Assembly (NCBI GenBank): GCA_015657535.1
Contig: JADHZB010001612.1
Location: 124,786-162,476, forward strand
DNA: 37,691 nt
Direction: 5' to 3'
Origin: Nephromyces sp. MM_2019
Taxonomy: Eukaryota; Apicomplexa; Aconoidasida; Nephromycida
Position numbers and translations under genes: made by a program. Under the pieces are notes generated by a model. The model was not told where the DNA came from and made no database searches. It saw only the letters and a list, made by a program, of their open reading frames with translations. Shown piece by piece: positions 12,101 to 24,122 of the stretch. Each line of letters begins with the position of its first letter. Position 1 is the stretch's first letter.

Positions 12101-13730
12101 TATGATTTCGATACTCTTGCTGCTCTATGCAGAAAACTGCCCGTTTATCCTTGTCGATGGCGGTATATTTTTGTAGTAACATAAAGGGTTCTATGCAGTC
12201 AAGCTACTGCGTATGTGTGCTTAGGTGAGCCTCATAGCATTAACTTTTGTTTTTTCTGTTAGCGACCACATTTGTAGGTAGTTCAACTTGAAGTGCAGCA
12301 CAATACCATTCATACAATTCGATTATTAAATCAGTACACTCAGACTTGACAATATGACTTCGCTGATACTGCTGGGCACTTGTTACGCAAAATCAATTTG
12401 AAATACATAGTTTAGGGTACTGAAATATATTTTTGAACTGAGGATGTATCTGCTGAACAAGTGACAGCGCAACATAGGGATATCATGCTGTTGCCTAGAT
12501 ACTTTCGTAACGGCTTTAGAACTTAAGTTCTACGTACCTCTCTTGACATGTCACCTAATGTTTTAGGAAGATAGCGTAGCAGATGCAAGCATTCAGCTTT
12601 AGGCTGTGCACTATGCTATGGAAAGGATCTGCGGACGCACTTAGAGTTTTCCAATGCCAACTTACTTAGCTTTACCATGAAAACTACATCCAGCTAAAGC
12701 TACGTATATCGTAACTATGGAAAATTCAAATGCATCATTAAATTATCTGGCACAACGCAAGTGCAGGGGAGTTTCAACCTTCAAGGGCTGCGATCGTGCG
12801 TAACGTAAATCCCCAGCCTTAAATGATGACTGGTACATTTCTTTTAATACTGAAAATTGACGAAAGTTATGAAACAAACTACTGTTTGAGTTAATATTCT
12901 TTTTTCTATGTTTCGCAGCAAAAGAGGCCAAGATGCACAGGTCAGCCCCATAATCAGCTAACTGCAGTTTCGCTTAATAGCTTCCTAGAGGGAGACGGGG
13001 AATTTCGAAAAAATACAAAGGCTAGAGATGTATGTAAACAATTTTGGAAAAGCTCTCTACAACCCTTAATAACAAATGATTTATCATTGCTATTCGCGCT
13101 AACTTGAACGCTACGAGCCCTCAAAACAGGTACCAGCAGCGCGTGAGAGAACAAACAAATCGTTCTGAGTAGAACTTAATCTTGCACAGCTAAGGAGGAA
13201 ATGCTCACATATATCAGATGCTAAATAAAAAATTAAGTACTAGAGGAATTTCTGTGCAAGGTGCTTACTGCAGGGGTAATAATGATAGTTTCTCATTAGG
13301 TATGCATACGGTAGGAGTGCTTGTTATTACATGATTTATAGGAAATAACTATATGCGACTGCATGTGTAGCAGAAGGCTCCAAAAAGAAAGGAGACACAG
13401 GTACAATAGCAGCGTAGAAGGTACAGCGTTTTACAACGCCACAACTTTGTTGAGTTCTGAATTTCAATGTTATCATCCTAGAATCAGCGAATAACCAAAG
13501 AATGACAGGTAGGAAATCACTACGTTGACTCTATAGCTGGTTCACTTTGCCGAATAATTATTGGGATACCTATGAAGATAATAATAACCGATGATTTTTC
13601 AGGTTTAAGAAGCATATTTCGACGCTGTGCCGCGTGTTAAATTTAAACAAGGCAACAGGCGTACGAAGATTACCATTTTTGTATAATTTGTGAGGTGTTT
13701 TCATGCTGATATAAGGCTTTCAAGTACAAA
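6176..13730. other. 7.5-kb stretch with no supportable gene
   Basis: No recognisable gene, RNA or mobile element. ORFs are short and scattered on both strands, the longest being 9083-9448 (minus, 121 codons), 7013-7294 (plus, 93 codons) and 10209-10433 (plus, 74 codons). None shows a family motif or convincing flanking splice sites. The frame at 7013-7294 ends in a basic segment, SKVEKVRSKKRVRMEDY, and is the least unlikely to be a small gene or exon. From about 7.5 kb the sequence looks less AT-rich and less repetitive than the flanks, with few microsatellites. The right part may hold the promoter and 5' UTR of the large plus-strand gene; a TTTTTCAG at about 13597-13604 could be a 5' UTR acceptor. 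Confidence 0.4.
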
Positions 13731-16700
13731 ATGTCGCCTAACATGAGTATACCCTTGAAAAACGGTGCAAAGACATTAGGAAGTCGAAAGCAGTTAGCAC
13801 CGGCAGAGGACTTGCCGCTGTCTGGTGGCAAGCTATCCTTTGAATCGCTCCCTCCAGGAGCCATTGGTGGACTGGAAGCATCGTGTGACGTACATAGTGT
13901 TGAAACAAGAACTACTCCAGGGTCTTCCAGGGTATCGTCCGCTTGCACTCCAGCCTATTCTCGTAATACTGACAAACAAGGGGAGTGCTTAGTACGGATT
14001 GAGGCGCAAACAGATGTAACTGAGGAAAGCTATTTACCGCAGGACTATTGTCCAACTATATCACCATTGTTGGACGCAACTTACGAGCCTACCGGGGGCT
14101 TAAAAAAGCGGGAAGAAAGACGCAGAACGCTTTCGAAGCGTTCTCATTCTTGTCATGTGACCTACAGCGAAGCTTCCGAGAACTTTGCCCCGGGTGAAAA
14201 TAACCACGTGGCTTTTGCCCAAGAAGGAGGTGCCTCTGGAGTTATATCAATACGCGATTCGCCTTCCCGGCTCTCGAGCATTTCTATCGAGGCTCCAAGT
14301 GCCGGTGGCACAGTGTCAAACCTGCGCTTGCAGGCTTCTGATGAAAACTATGGCTTATTGGTAGAGGAACAGAGCTTAAGCAGAGAAAGTGATTTTAACG
14401 GTTGTAAAAGCAACGCTATAAATTCTGCCGGGTACTGTAGGGAATACCAGCCTCAAGAGCAGAATTTCCCAGAGTTAACGGGGGACTTTTTGGGCAGGGC
14501 TGAAGAAGACGCTAGTAAACTACGGACGGCTACAAATGCGGCAACTAGCACTAGCAGCTCCATGAAAGATCATTTTGGCAATGGGGCATACACACGCAGG
14601 AGCTCCACCGCGGGGACAAGCTTTAACAGAAAAAATGTTGCTGCGCATGCCCAATCCAGTAAGCAAAGCTCAAGCGGCACGGAGAGCCTTAGTTCTCATT
14701 TAGGAATTGGTAATGAGGATGCTCCTTCAGATCGTGAAAGTGGTAGGACCAACTGGATATGCTCTAGCTCAGGCCTACAAAATGGCAGCAACGCAGCGAG
14801 TGAAGGGGAGAATCAAAGCCTAGAAAGAGAGTTTCCTATAGCTGATGAAACACCTGACTACGATGCTCAGGATGTAACTCTCTCAGCTTCTCAGGTTTCC
14901 CAGCATCTGGCGGGTTTCCAGGAGTTGATTGAACCGTTCACCACAATTAGACTTCCTTTCTGTCTTGAGGAAGGAGAAATCGAAATCAAAGGAGGCTCAT
15001 CTACAGCAACCCAGTCAGACGTCACGGACTTAGAAAATGAACCTCAAACATCAAGTCCATATAATTGCAGATATAAAAAGGAATTTTTAGGGAAAGAAGC
15101 TACTCGTTTGTCATTTCAGCCTAAGGAAGCTTATGAGGACTCATCCGCTAAACGTACGCAAGCTTTCAATTATTGAGAGGAGGCTAAGTCTACTTGCATC
15201 GTTTATTGCATCACTGTAGCGTCAATGAAACCCTTTGGTGTTCTTTCGCTGAATTGATTTTTATAGAAAAAAAAACTGATAGCTTCACGAGAAAAAATTT
15301 GCTTGCGTGAGTAACATGGAAAGCGTTATCTTCGGAGCTTAGCACTATTGGACTACAAAGAATATGACAGCGTAACCTTAAAATTCTGCTAGCAGCTCAT
15401 GTTAATTTTATGGTTCTACGGCCAAAAAGTGTAAATTTCATTTCAGATTACACTTTGAAGGACACTGAGGAACCCGATACTGCAACCGTCCGTGAAGCTA
15501 CCCCACTAGAGTCAGCAGCTATATTAGAGCTTATTACCGCTTTAGCAGCGCTACAGTTTGATGCAAACTGTGAGTCTATCACAAGCGAACGGAATGAATA
15601 TAAGCCTTATGTGAGAACAGAAGAGCCTTACCACTCATGCAAGAATTTCTTGGAAATATTAGTTAGTATACCCCTTTATATCCATGCGATCTCACGATCG
15701 AAAAGTGTTTAATTTTCGGAAACCATATTTTGGCCTTATCCGTTTTTAAAATAAGATCCAGCTAAAGAAAAAATAAAAATGATTCGAAAATATGACATCG
15801 CAATTTTCAGCTCGTACATTGAATTTTCTTGTTAAGTCTAGTATTACCAATGTTTTCACATGAAACCAACCAGCTAATCTGATGCTCACACACTGGTTTC
15901 CTGCTCGCATTTTTTCAGTCCAAAACGTCACTCGCGTTATCCCTCGTTCCCCAAGAAAGGAATTATCGAAAAACATTTTCGAAAAATTATCGGGCGCTTT
16001 TTCCCGATGAAAAACATCACTACAGAGTCGATGTTTTGGAAGCAGCTTTGGAAGGGTAAACAATGACTATCCAACATAATACAACTTGAAAAGATGGGTA
16101 GAAAAAAACATTTTAGTATGGTAAAGAGGTTTAAATGGAAGTTTCGCCCGCCTGTAGCAAGGTTTTGAGTAAATTCTATACTGAGGAGTAAATTATGAAT
16201 GTTACAAAGTGCCATATAAATTCCACTTTGCAAAAGCACCCCGAGAAATAGCGATATCCTTACTTCGCGCTGTCATAATATGTTTTGAGCAAAGCCTAGT
16301 AAAGTTTTGTTTATTATATTACGATAATTTTGAATATTATTAGCATTGCTAAACGCAAGCGATAGGCGGCTGCTTGCTACCGAGGTAGACAGAAACTAAG
16401 CGCATGGCTTTATTATAGCATTTACTGAAGTTATGGCATGGTCCGGTGCATCAAAAATAATGGGCTGTGGAGCGTACCAGACGGTATCGTTCTAAAATGA
16501 TTGTCCGAAAATTATGGATAACTTCTCTTTTTTTCTAACAGCTACACTATTATATACGTTAATGGAGAACGTTATGATTTTGATGGAGCGGTAATTCAGA
16601 GTGGAAAAGCCCTTCGAGATTCTTGGAATCAAACGGCAAGACTGGTAAAGTATAGTGTCTCCTTAAGATTTAATTTTACGCACTGGCTAAAAATAAAGTA

Positions 16701-19700
16701 GATATAAAAAAATCGAGGAAAATTATAACTTTGACTATCCAAAAATTCATCGTAACCCTCCCAAAGGAGTTTATTGCACCATAAACTAGGGGCAAAGACT
16801 TGCAGATCACAAAGATACAAAGCAGAACCTGGAAATTAGTTTTTCCAGAAGGGTGCAACTAGCCCCAATTATAAATAAACAAAGAGGTGCTTATAAGACA
16901 AAGGTAGCTTTTATTTTGTACAGCTGGACACCTTTTCTAGAGATACCAAGAAATACGTGCAAAACTCTACTTCTTGGAAGATAGAGCTGGTTCCACTTTT
17001 AGTCGACCTGGATTGCAAATGGGTAGACTTTGAACAGCATTACATCGCTGAACTAATCCGGATTGAAAAGCTCGCGCGTCGATTCGTAACGGATGTCATG
17101 CAATGCGAGGAGCAGCTTCAAAAACTAGAGATAGCCATTAAGTCGGAATGCCTCAAACTAATCCGTAAGCCTATTTTTTGCAAGTTGCTTGTGCCCAATT
17201 TGGTGTGCGTGATTCCTAGAAAAATCACCTACTTTTAAAGCGTGCAGATAATAAGGCAGAATTATCTTCTTATTTTTAGGTCATTTGGAGGGATTAGGGA
17301 TAAGTCGGATAACTATGAAACTTCGTTCAGAATTAGAAATTATGAGGCATAACCCGTGCCACGCATGGTGGGAAAACTCTCATGATCTTCTAACTCTCCA
17401 ACATGATAATAATGAAGGTGGCATCCAACTGCACCACCCAAATTCAGATACTGCTTTAGACTTTCAGCAAAGCATTTCAATAAAAAACTGTAGGGATTAC
17501 TTTTACCAACAAAAAAAGAAAGAAGAAAATAATATGGAACATCCTTGGTTTGATTCAAGTTTTTCAAAAAGCTTGGATGAACTTATCAAAGAAGATGCTG
17601 AAGCTGCACTAATTGGTGATGAAATCAAAACAAAATATTCGCAAAAACAATATAGTAGCAGTGAATTACGATACCAGCAGTCAAAGCAATACATAAGCAG
17701 CAAAAAACTCAGGACGCTTCGTCAACAGATGATAGACTGCAGGAAGGATTATGTTACCAAGTTGTTCAAATTGAATTCAGTATGTAATTACAAGACTAAC
17801 GGAAGAGACGATCTCGATTCCAGCGTGATAGAGGTTGCCGAAGCTGTGAGTCACTTTATAGGTACGAACCACCAAAAAAAATTATTTTGCACACGTAAGA
17901 ATATTTTTTTGCGTGTTCTTAAAGCATTCTTTAATAGTATCGCTAGCTGCACGATTTATATAAAAAGAACACAAGACGTACACATAACCAAAAACCTCTT
18001 ACAGGTACGAAGGTATTTTTATAAACAAACTCCTAACCTGTTGCATAGGAGTGCCTTAAATTTTACGACAAGCTTATTAAGCTGTAAGTTTGTGTCTTAT
18101 ACACGCAGCGTGCTTACAATGTGTAACAAATACAAAGGATGTATTACTACGATTGGAAATTTTTTGTGAAACCCATAATTATCATAATATAACTGATTAA
18201 AAATTGTATAGGCAAAGCGCTCGCTTAGCATAAAGCTTAAATAAGCCTCAGGTGTATCTAGAAAGTAGAAGTGAAGCTAATTTCGCTGATTCAATTAGTC
18301 ATGCTTTAAAACACAGGCTCACATCCGGGTCATGCGATACGATCAGTGTCCAGCCTCGCCGAAGATTGTATTACGAGCTTTAAAAAATTTAGAGAGTAAG
18401 CAAAGCACATACGTATATATCCTGGAAACCAATATTTTGTATGTTTTTCCATATATTTAGCTCCCTTTTGCTTCAAATTCCATATTAATATTATGCTTTT
18501 TACGCGTTAAAGTTGAACTAATAATAAGAGTGCAATGGAGCCTACAAGAAACTTCCTGTTGCAGCGGCATTCGAAGCCTTTTTTGAAACTTCCAATAAGA
18601 AAGTTTATTCCTATGGTATATTTCATCAGAGAATTCAAAACATTGAAAGTATATTGTAATGCGATATAGCCTTAGATTAGTATTTTGAAAATTATACATA
18701 ATTTTCCTACAAGTAAAGTAATCTTCGCTGCATTTGAAAGCAAGCAGAACCCTCCAGAATAATTATTAAAAAAAAAAGCCACTAGAGCAAAAAATTTAGC
18801 GCTATCGGATAATTAAGCATTAAGTTAATATACTCCCTCTAAGGCAGGATATAATGAAGAATATCGTAAAAACAATGCTCACTATAGTCACCAGTCACCG
18901 TTAGAATTTCGGCTTTTTCTCCATCTGGAAGAATGGATCCATTAAACAGCTTTTCCATTGCTTATTAACAAAATCAATGTAGGAGCATTCCCCCATAAAA
19001 AAGTTTTTTCAAAAACTGTGTCCTTAATTTAGGCATATATGCGAGCTATGCAAAGCCCCGGAAAAGATTGACCCACATTTGAGCAATAACGTATGCCTTG
19101 TAAATTCGCTGGTTGCCATAGAAGAATCTTGGGAGAAAGCACAAAAGTTTCTATGGAATAATTCAAACTTGAGACTTTTGATGGACTTAGTAAGCTTCAT
19201 AGTGTCAGTTTTCGACGCACAGCTTCATGTAATCACTATAGCAGAAGAACTACAGAATCAGGTTATATTTAAAGGTTTAACCTCCTCGAAAGAGTCTTAC
19301 GAAAAGGAAAAACAAACAGCAAGAAATATAGTTCATAATCGTAGCCTGCTGGAGCAAAATAAGTACTTCGAAGGACCAGACCCAGCACAAAAAATAAACC
19401 AGCCCTTAAATCAGAAGCACACACTTTCAAATTTTGTAGTTGGCCTCAACGCGCCGGGTCAAAAGAATTACAGCAAGATCGAGCCTGAAAAAGAGCGCAC
19501 TACGCCTGATATAGAAAATGAAATAAAGCAACAGCCCTCAAATGTGACTCCATGCGATTCGCTGCAAGGCTGCAAAGACTCCTTTGCAGCCAAATACTTA
19601 GGTGGCACTATAAAGGAAAATCAGGGAACAAATATAGATGCAAAAAAAGATACAAATTTCTTCAGGATAAGTAATTTGCGAAATAGGTTGAAGTACATGA

Positions 19701-22700
19701 AAATGAAAAGGAAAAGAAACGAAGTAGCACAGCAAGTATTGCTTGAAAAGATTTCGAGCGATAAAGAAGAAAAGAGTCCAAAACAAAATTCACCGGATGG
19801 TAAGAATTGGCACCCAAACTCAGAACGGACGATGGTCAAAAATACTGATTTTCTTGACAATACCCTAGAGGAGAAACTCATAAATTGCGATGTCGATGCG
19901 TTCCTCGCGGTAAGCACAACGAAGTATTAGCATGCTCTTATCATTTCTGGATATAGAAAAGACTAATTCAAGAAAAATGATGCACACTCCGTTTTTTTTA
20001 TGATACTAGAAACACCTTCAGCGTAGAATTTTTATGCTTACATCCTTTCGTATATGATCCTAAGGAGAAGCAGAAGAAAATCCCAGTACTTGGGTATATT
20101 TGAAAATTTGCTTTCTTTCCAAACCTTACCTAATAACTATGGATACAAAAACATGACAGTTGCAGTGAGTAGAACACAACATGAGATCAATTTTAGTTTT
20201 TCGCGAGCATGGTGGAAGGGGTATCACTTTATTAAATTCAAAATAAAAGGGTAAATCAAGCTTATCTTCGAAAGCTGAAACATAATGATAATCTAAACAT
20301 TCCACGACTAAATTCCTGGCTAAATAACACCAAAAAATATAGTTTATTCATGTTGAAAAAATCAAAGATAGATGCACAATAATCCTCAGTAGCAACCTTT
20401 TTGTAGACATGAATGAATTAAAAATTCTACTAATTACAAATGTGTGATTACAAGGCCAATGCAAAATGGCAATTAATAGTAAAAAATGGAGCTTGACACG
20501 GTTTTTTAAGGCAAAAAACAACATATTACCTAAAAAACAAAAGAAATATCCTGTATTGCGTTTTCTCTAACAGCTTCCAAGGTTTATTTGCTTCTATTAT
20601 GTTATGGATCCTGTGAACCGATCATATATTCTGGAAAAACTTCTCCCGCAATTGTTTCAAGGAAAATCTCACACAGTAGACAATATAGATGATGGCTATG
20701 ATGTCGGTGCCAACAACTCGTACACCACGGTATCATTCCTTGCCAGACTACGTGACTGTCTTTACATGCACTCTCGTACTAAAGATGCTTTTCAAGTTGA
20801 AGCAGGTTGTCTGGATAGTAAAATTACCTACTGCGCCAATCCATTGCCTACCATGGAAAACTGCAGCCACGGTGAATTCGAACATGCCTGCCGTTCTGCT
20901 TACGGTACAAATCATGCACGAAAGAAATTCAATTACTGTACCACTGGCGAATTAAACAGTGAAGCTACCTGCATGGAGCGCAAGAGACAAAGTCTTAAGC
21001 ACAAAGGGCTAAGTAGAAGACACGCAAGAAGTGACGAATCATCGTCAAACCCCGACATTCCCCCGCCAATATATCGCAGGAAGGACACAAAGAACCCAAA
21101 AAAATTGGTGGACTTGAATATTTTTGATGACTACACGCAATTGCCGTGTAGCGGGCTTTCGCAGAAAACAGGTTCTGCAAAATGTGCAAATTGTTCTGTA
21201 GGTTTTGCCGTCATAGATAGAGTTGACCAATGCGAACACAATGAACGAAGATCAGCATGCCTTAGCTCAAATGGCACAGCAAAATTAAGCCACCAGAGAA
21301 TAACCCGAAAAAAAAATGAGTTGAGTTGGGAAGATGATATGCAGGTAGAAAGTCCTATATATTCGATAAAGCAAGCAACTCAGCATTGTCGTACGCCTCG
21401 CAGTGTTGTTAAGGTAGCAACTTCAAGCCCTAAGCATTCTGCAACTTCCAATAAATATCAAGGAGTGAAGGATGACCTCAATATTTCATCAGAATGTCCA
21501 ATAAAAACACCAAACCAAGTGAGGTCACACGAAGTAGCAGATGGTATATTTACCATGGAGAGAGGTGACAGCAGCTTGAGTTATCGAGGCAGTGCCACAG
21601 CATTTAATTTAAGTGACAGCAGTGACGGACAACATCTTGAAAGGACAGGAATAAAAAATTCCCGAGAACACACTCTGCTCAAAAAATCAGACGCTACGTC
21701 ATTTGACTGCCCTAAAAATAATTCCAAAATATATAATTACCCTAATGAAGAAATTAGGATCGACAGAGGATCATATGATGAAACTTGTCGACTTAACTGG
21801 AAGGATGGCAAAGCTTCAAATTCGCGACTAGTACCGAGCAGCAAGCATGCAAAAGATTTTTTTACCCAGTCAGGGCGAAAAATATCATACCTTGAATTGC
21901 ACGAGTCAAAATGGACAGAAATTAAAAGTAGCAGTGAGTATTCAGGGGAAAGTGATGAAGAGAGAATGAAGTACACGGGCCCTGAAAAAAGCTTAACAAG
22001 AAGGGAAGGTAAACCTGGAAAAAGTATTCGAGGTATTGAAAGGCATTCACAAGCTTTATACAGGTACTGCAGCCAATGTGATATGTCAACGATCATAGAA
22101 ACATTGATGAGCCAAGCTGAAAAGACACCTTGGGAAGCTTCACAAAGCGAATGTAATGCTTATGAAGTCTTTAGAGCTGAGAAAGACACAGAGGAAAAAT
22201 ATTCCTGGTCGAGAAAGTCCTGTGTTACAGGTTTAGCTCAAACAGTATTTCATAACCCTATTTTAATGAAGGTTGCAGCACACTCAACATCAGCGCTCGA
22301 AAAAAGTGTCTCATCTCCTCTTGTGGCACTTGAAAGCGGAAAAGGTATTATTAATAGCGAAGTTCATCCAGTTTCATCTCGGCAGGCGGGAGCGAAAGAT
22401 AAACTTGATGCTGAAGCTTTGCTTAAACTCCCAGATGCACTACAGGTGTTGCGTAGTGAGTGGATCGAGTTGCAGAAATCTGCACAGGAGTGTAGTACTT
22501 GCTGCACTGCGAGACTAATGATGCACATAATCATGAAGTTTACAGGCTACGAAGGGCATCCGTATCAAAGCTTTTGTGATGCTATACTCCAGCAGGTGAG
22601 CATGCCTTGGCGTAGAAAATGTGACCCTGATTAGTTGCAATCTCCAAAGTACTAATTTGCATAATATACTCAGCAAATTTCAGCTTGTATGTCCTGCACC

Positions 22701-24122
22701 TCATTTAATATTATGAATATCAACAGCTACAATGAGATATTGGCATAGAGGCAGTATCGCAACGAGCATTTGGAAACTCTCGATGACCTCATTACGCTTG
22801 AGGCGTACTTATTGAAACTACTTTTCTTCTAAAAAGTCCTGAATCCGAAGTCACCACGATTGCTTCTTTCCAGTACTTGTTAAAAGCCACAAAAAGATAT
22901 TGTTTTACAAGAAGCAAACCGGATTTTGCTGTAAACTTTAGCCGATTCGTCTCACTATAAGGGTTTTTTAAATCCACCAAGAGATTTGGCTAAGAAACAT
23001 ACTCTTCACTTTTGGTAACTGGATAGATTCATTCCAATCAAAAAACAAAATTGATATAATATGATGATAAATTACATCAAGGTGACTCAATATCAATCCC
23101 ATACTATTCTTGAATAAACACATTCTGTAATTATGGCTTTGCAGTATAAAAAGTCCAAATTTCAACCGCATGACCCCGACATTACACCTTCAAACTCTTA
23201 TCTGCAGGATAAAGGCATTGAAAATTCGCTTTGTAAATTTTTTTATCGAGTGGAAGAAACCTCGATGAACCTTCAACGCTCAGTGCCGCAAGAATGGAAC
23301 GAGCTATTGCAAGTTTTACTGGTATGCTTGCGCAGCTACAGAAGTAAGACTAATCAGACAAGGGCAGAAAATACTTACGGAACTATATATAAACATCCTG
23401 ACATCTCGAGCGACGAGCAAATGTTATCACAATTTCAACCGGCTTCCAAGAGAATTTCTCTCAGTGAAGATCGAGAAGTAGAACCATCAAGTTTCCCTCG
23501 GGGAGAGAGAAAGAGACGAAAAAATTACGCAAGCCATCTGCAGCACCGGAAATGGGAATATTCCCGACGCAGAGATAACACAACCCCAGAATATTCACAA
23601 ACAGATTCATCAGTGACTTCTAGTCACATTTCTTCCAGTTGCGAATCTTCCCTCTCAATCAATACAAATCCCGCAATCTACTCGGGGTCGGAAAGCAACT
23701 CAGATGGGACAAAAGGTTACTCTAGTGGTGAAGACACAAGACGTGAGTTAGCCACGAAGTGCTACAAATTTAATCAACTTGTACCAAAAAAAAAAGAGCT
23801 CGAAGCTGCCCTGAGGAATATAAAATTAGAAAATGAGTACAACCCGAATATGACAACCCTTCAAGCTAATGCTGCGTTCGAGAGATCTAGACGCCGTATG
23901 ACGAGGGCAGTACTCAAAAGAGGTACAGATAGGACGCTTGTAAATCCAGAACAGGTTGCCGCGATTATGGGCACGTTGTCGCCTACTACAAAAAAGGTCG
24001 AGTTCGATGTGTATTCCGGAAACCTTAACTTAATCAGTGAAAATCTTTCTTTCAAGGAAGCAAAAAGATTATTCAGAGCTAAGGCGCTCCGAAAAAAGGT
24101 AGCCGCATCAACTAAGTTATAA
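13731..24122 (+). CDS. Predicted 2,235-residue protein of unknown family, ten exons
   Basis: Exons: 13731-15153, 15396-15661, 15919-16055, 16542-16644, 16924-17164, 17280-17861, 18317-18395, 19033-19909, 20574-22595, 23145-24122 (TAA). All nine introns (115-664 bp) are GT..AG and the phases fit throughout. The start is the first ATG after an in-frame TGA 27 bp upstream. Residues 1-474 are Ser/Gly/Glu-rich and look disordered. Residues about 520-945 look folded and helical, with VNGERYDFDG, then CKWVDFEQHYIAELIRIEKL and a polar helical stretch near 800-880. At about 945 is HICELCKAPEKIDP, a CxxC pair. A hydrophobic helical block, LLMDLVSFIVSVFDAQLHVI, lies near 985-1005. Residues 1238-1900 are polar and disordered. 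The tail has basic runs (GERKRRKN, RSRRRMTRAVLKR). The first intron is the weakest: its donor GTACGC lies 23 bp before a TGA, so 13731-15176 could be a separate intronless gene. No family is assigned; a faint likeness to LST2/ZFYVE28 is noted in the findings. Confidence 0.65.

Noticed and set aside
21737..22096. 119-codon minus-strand ORF and other antisense frames inside the large gene's ninth exon
   Set aside because: Shadows of the long plus-strand exon, with no independent motif.
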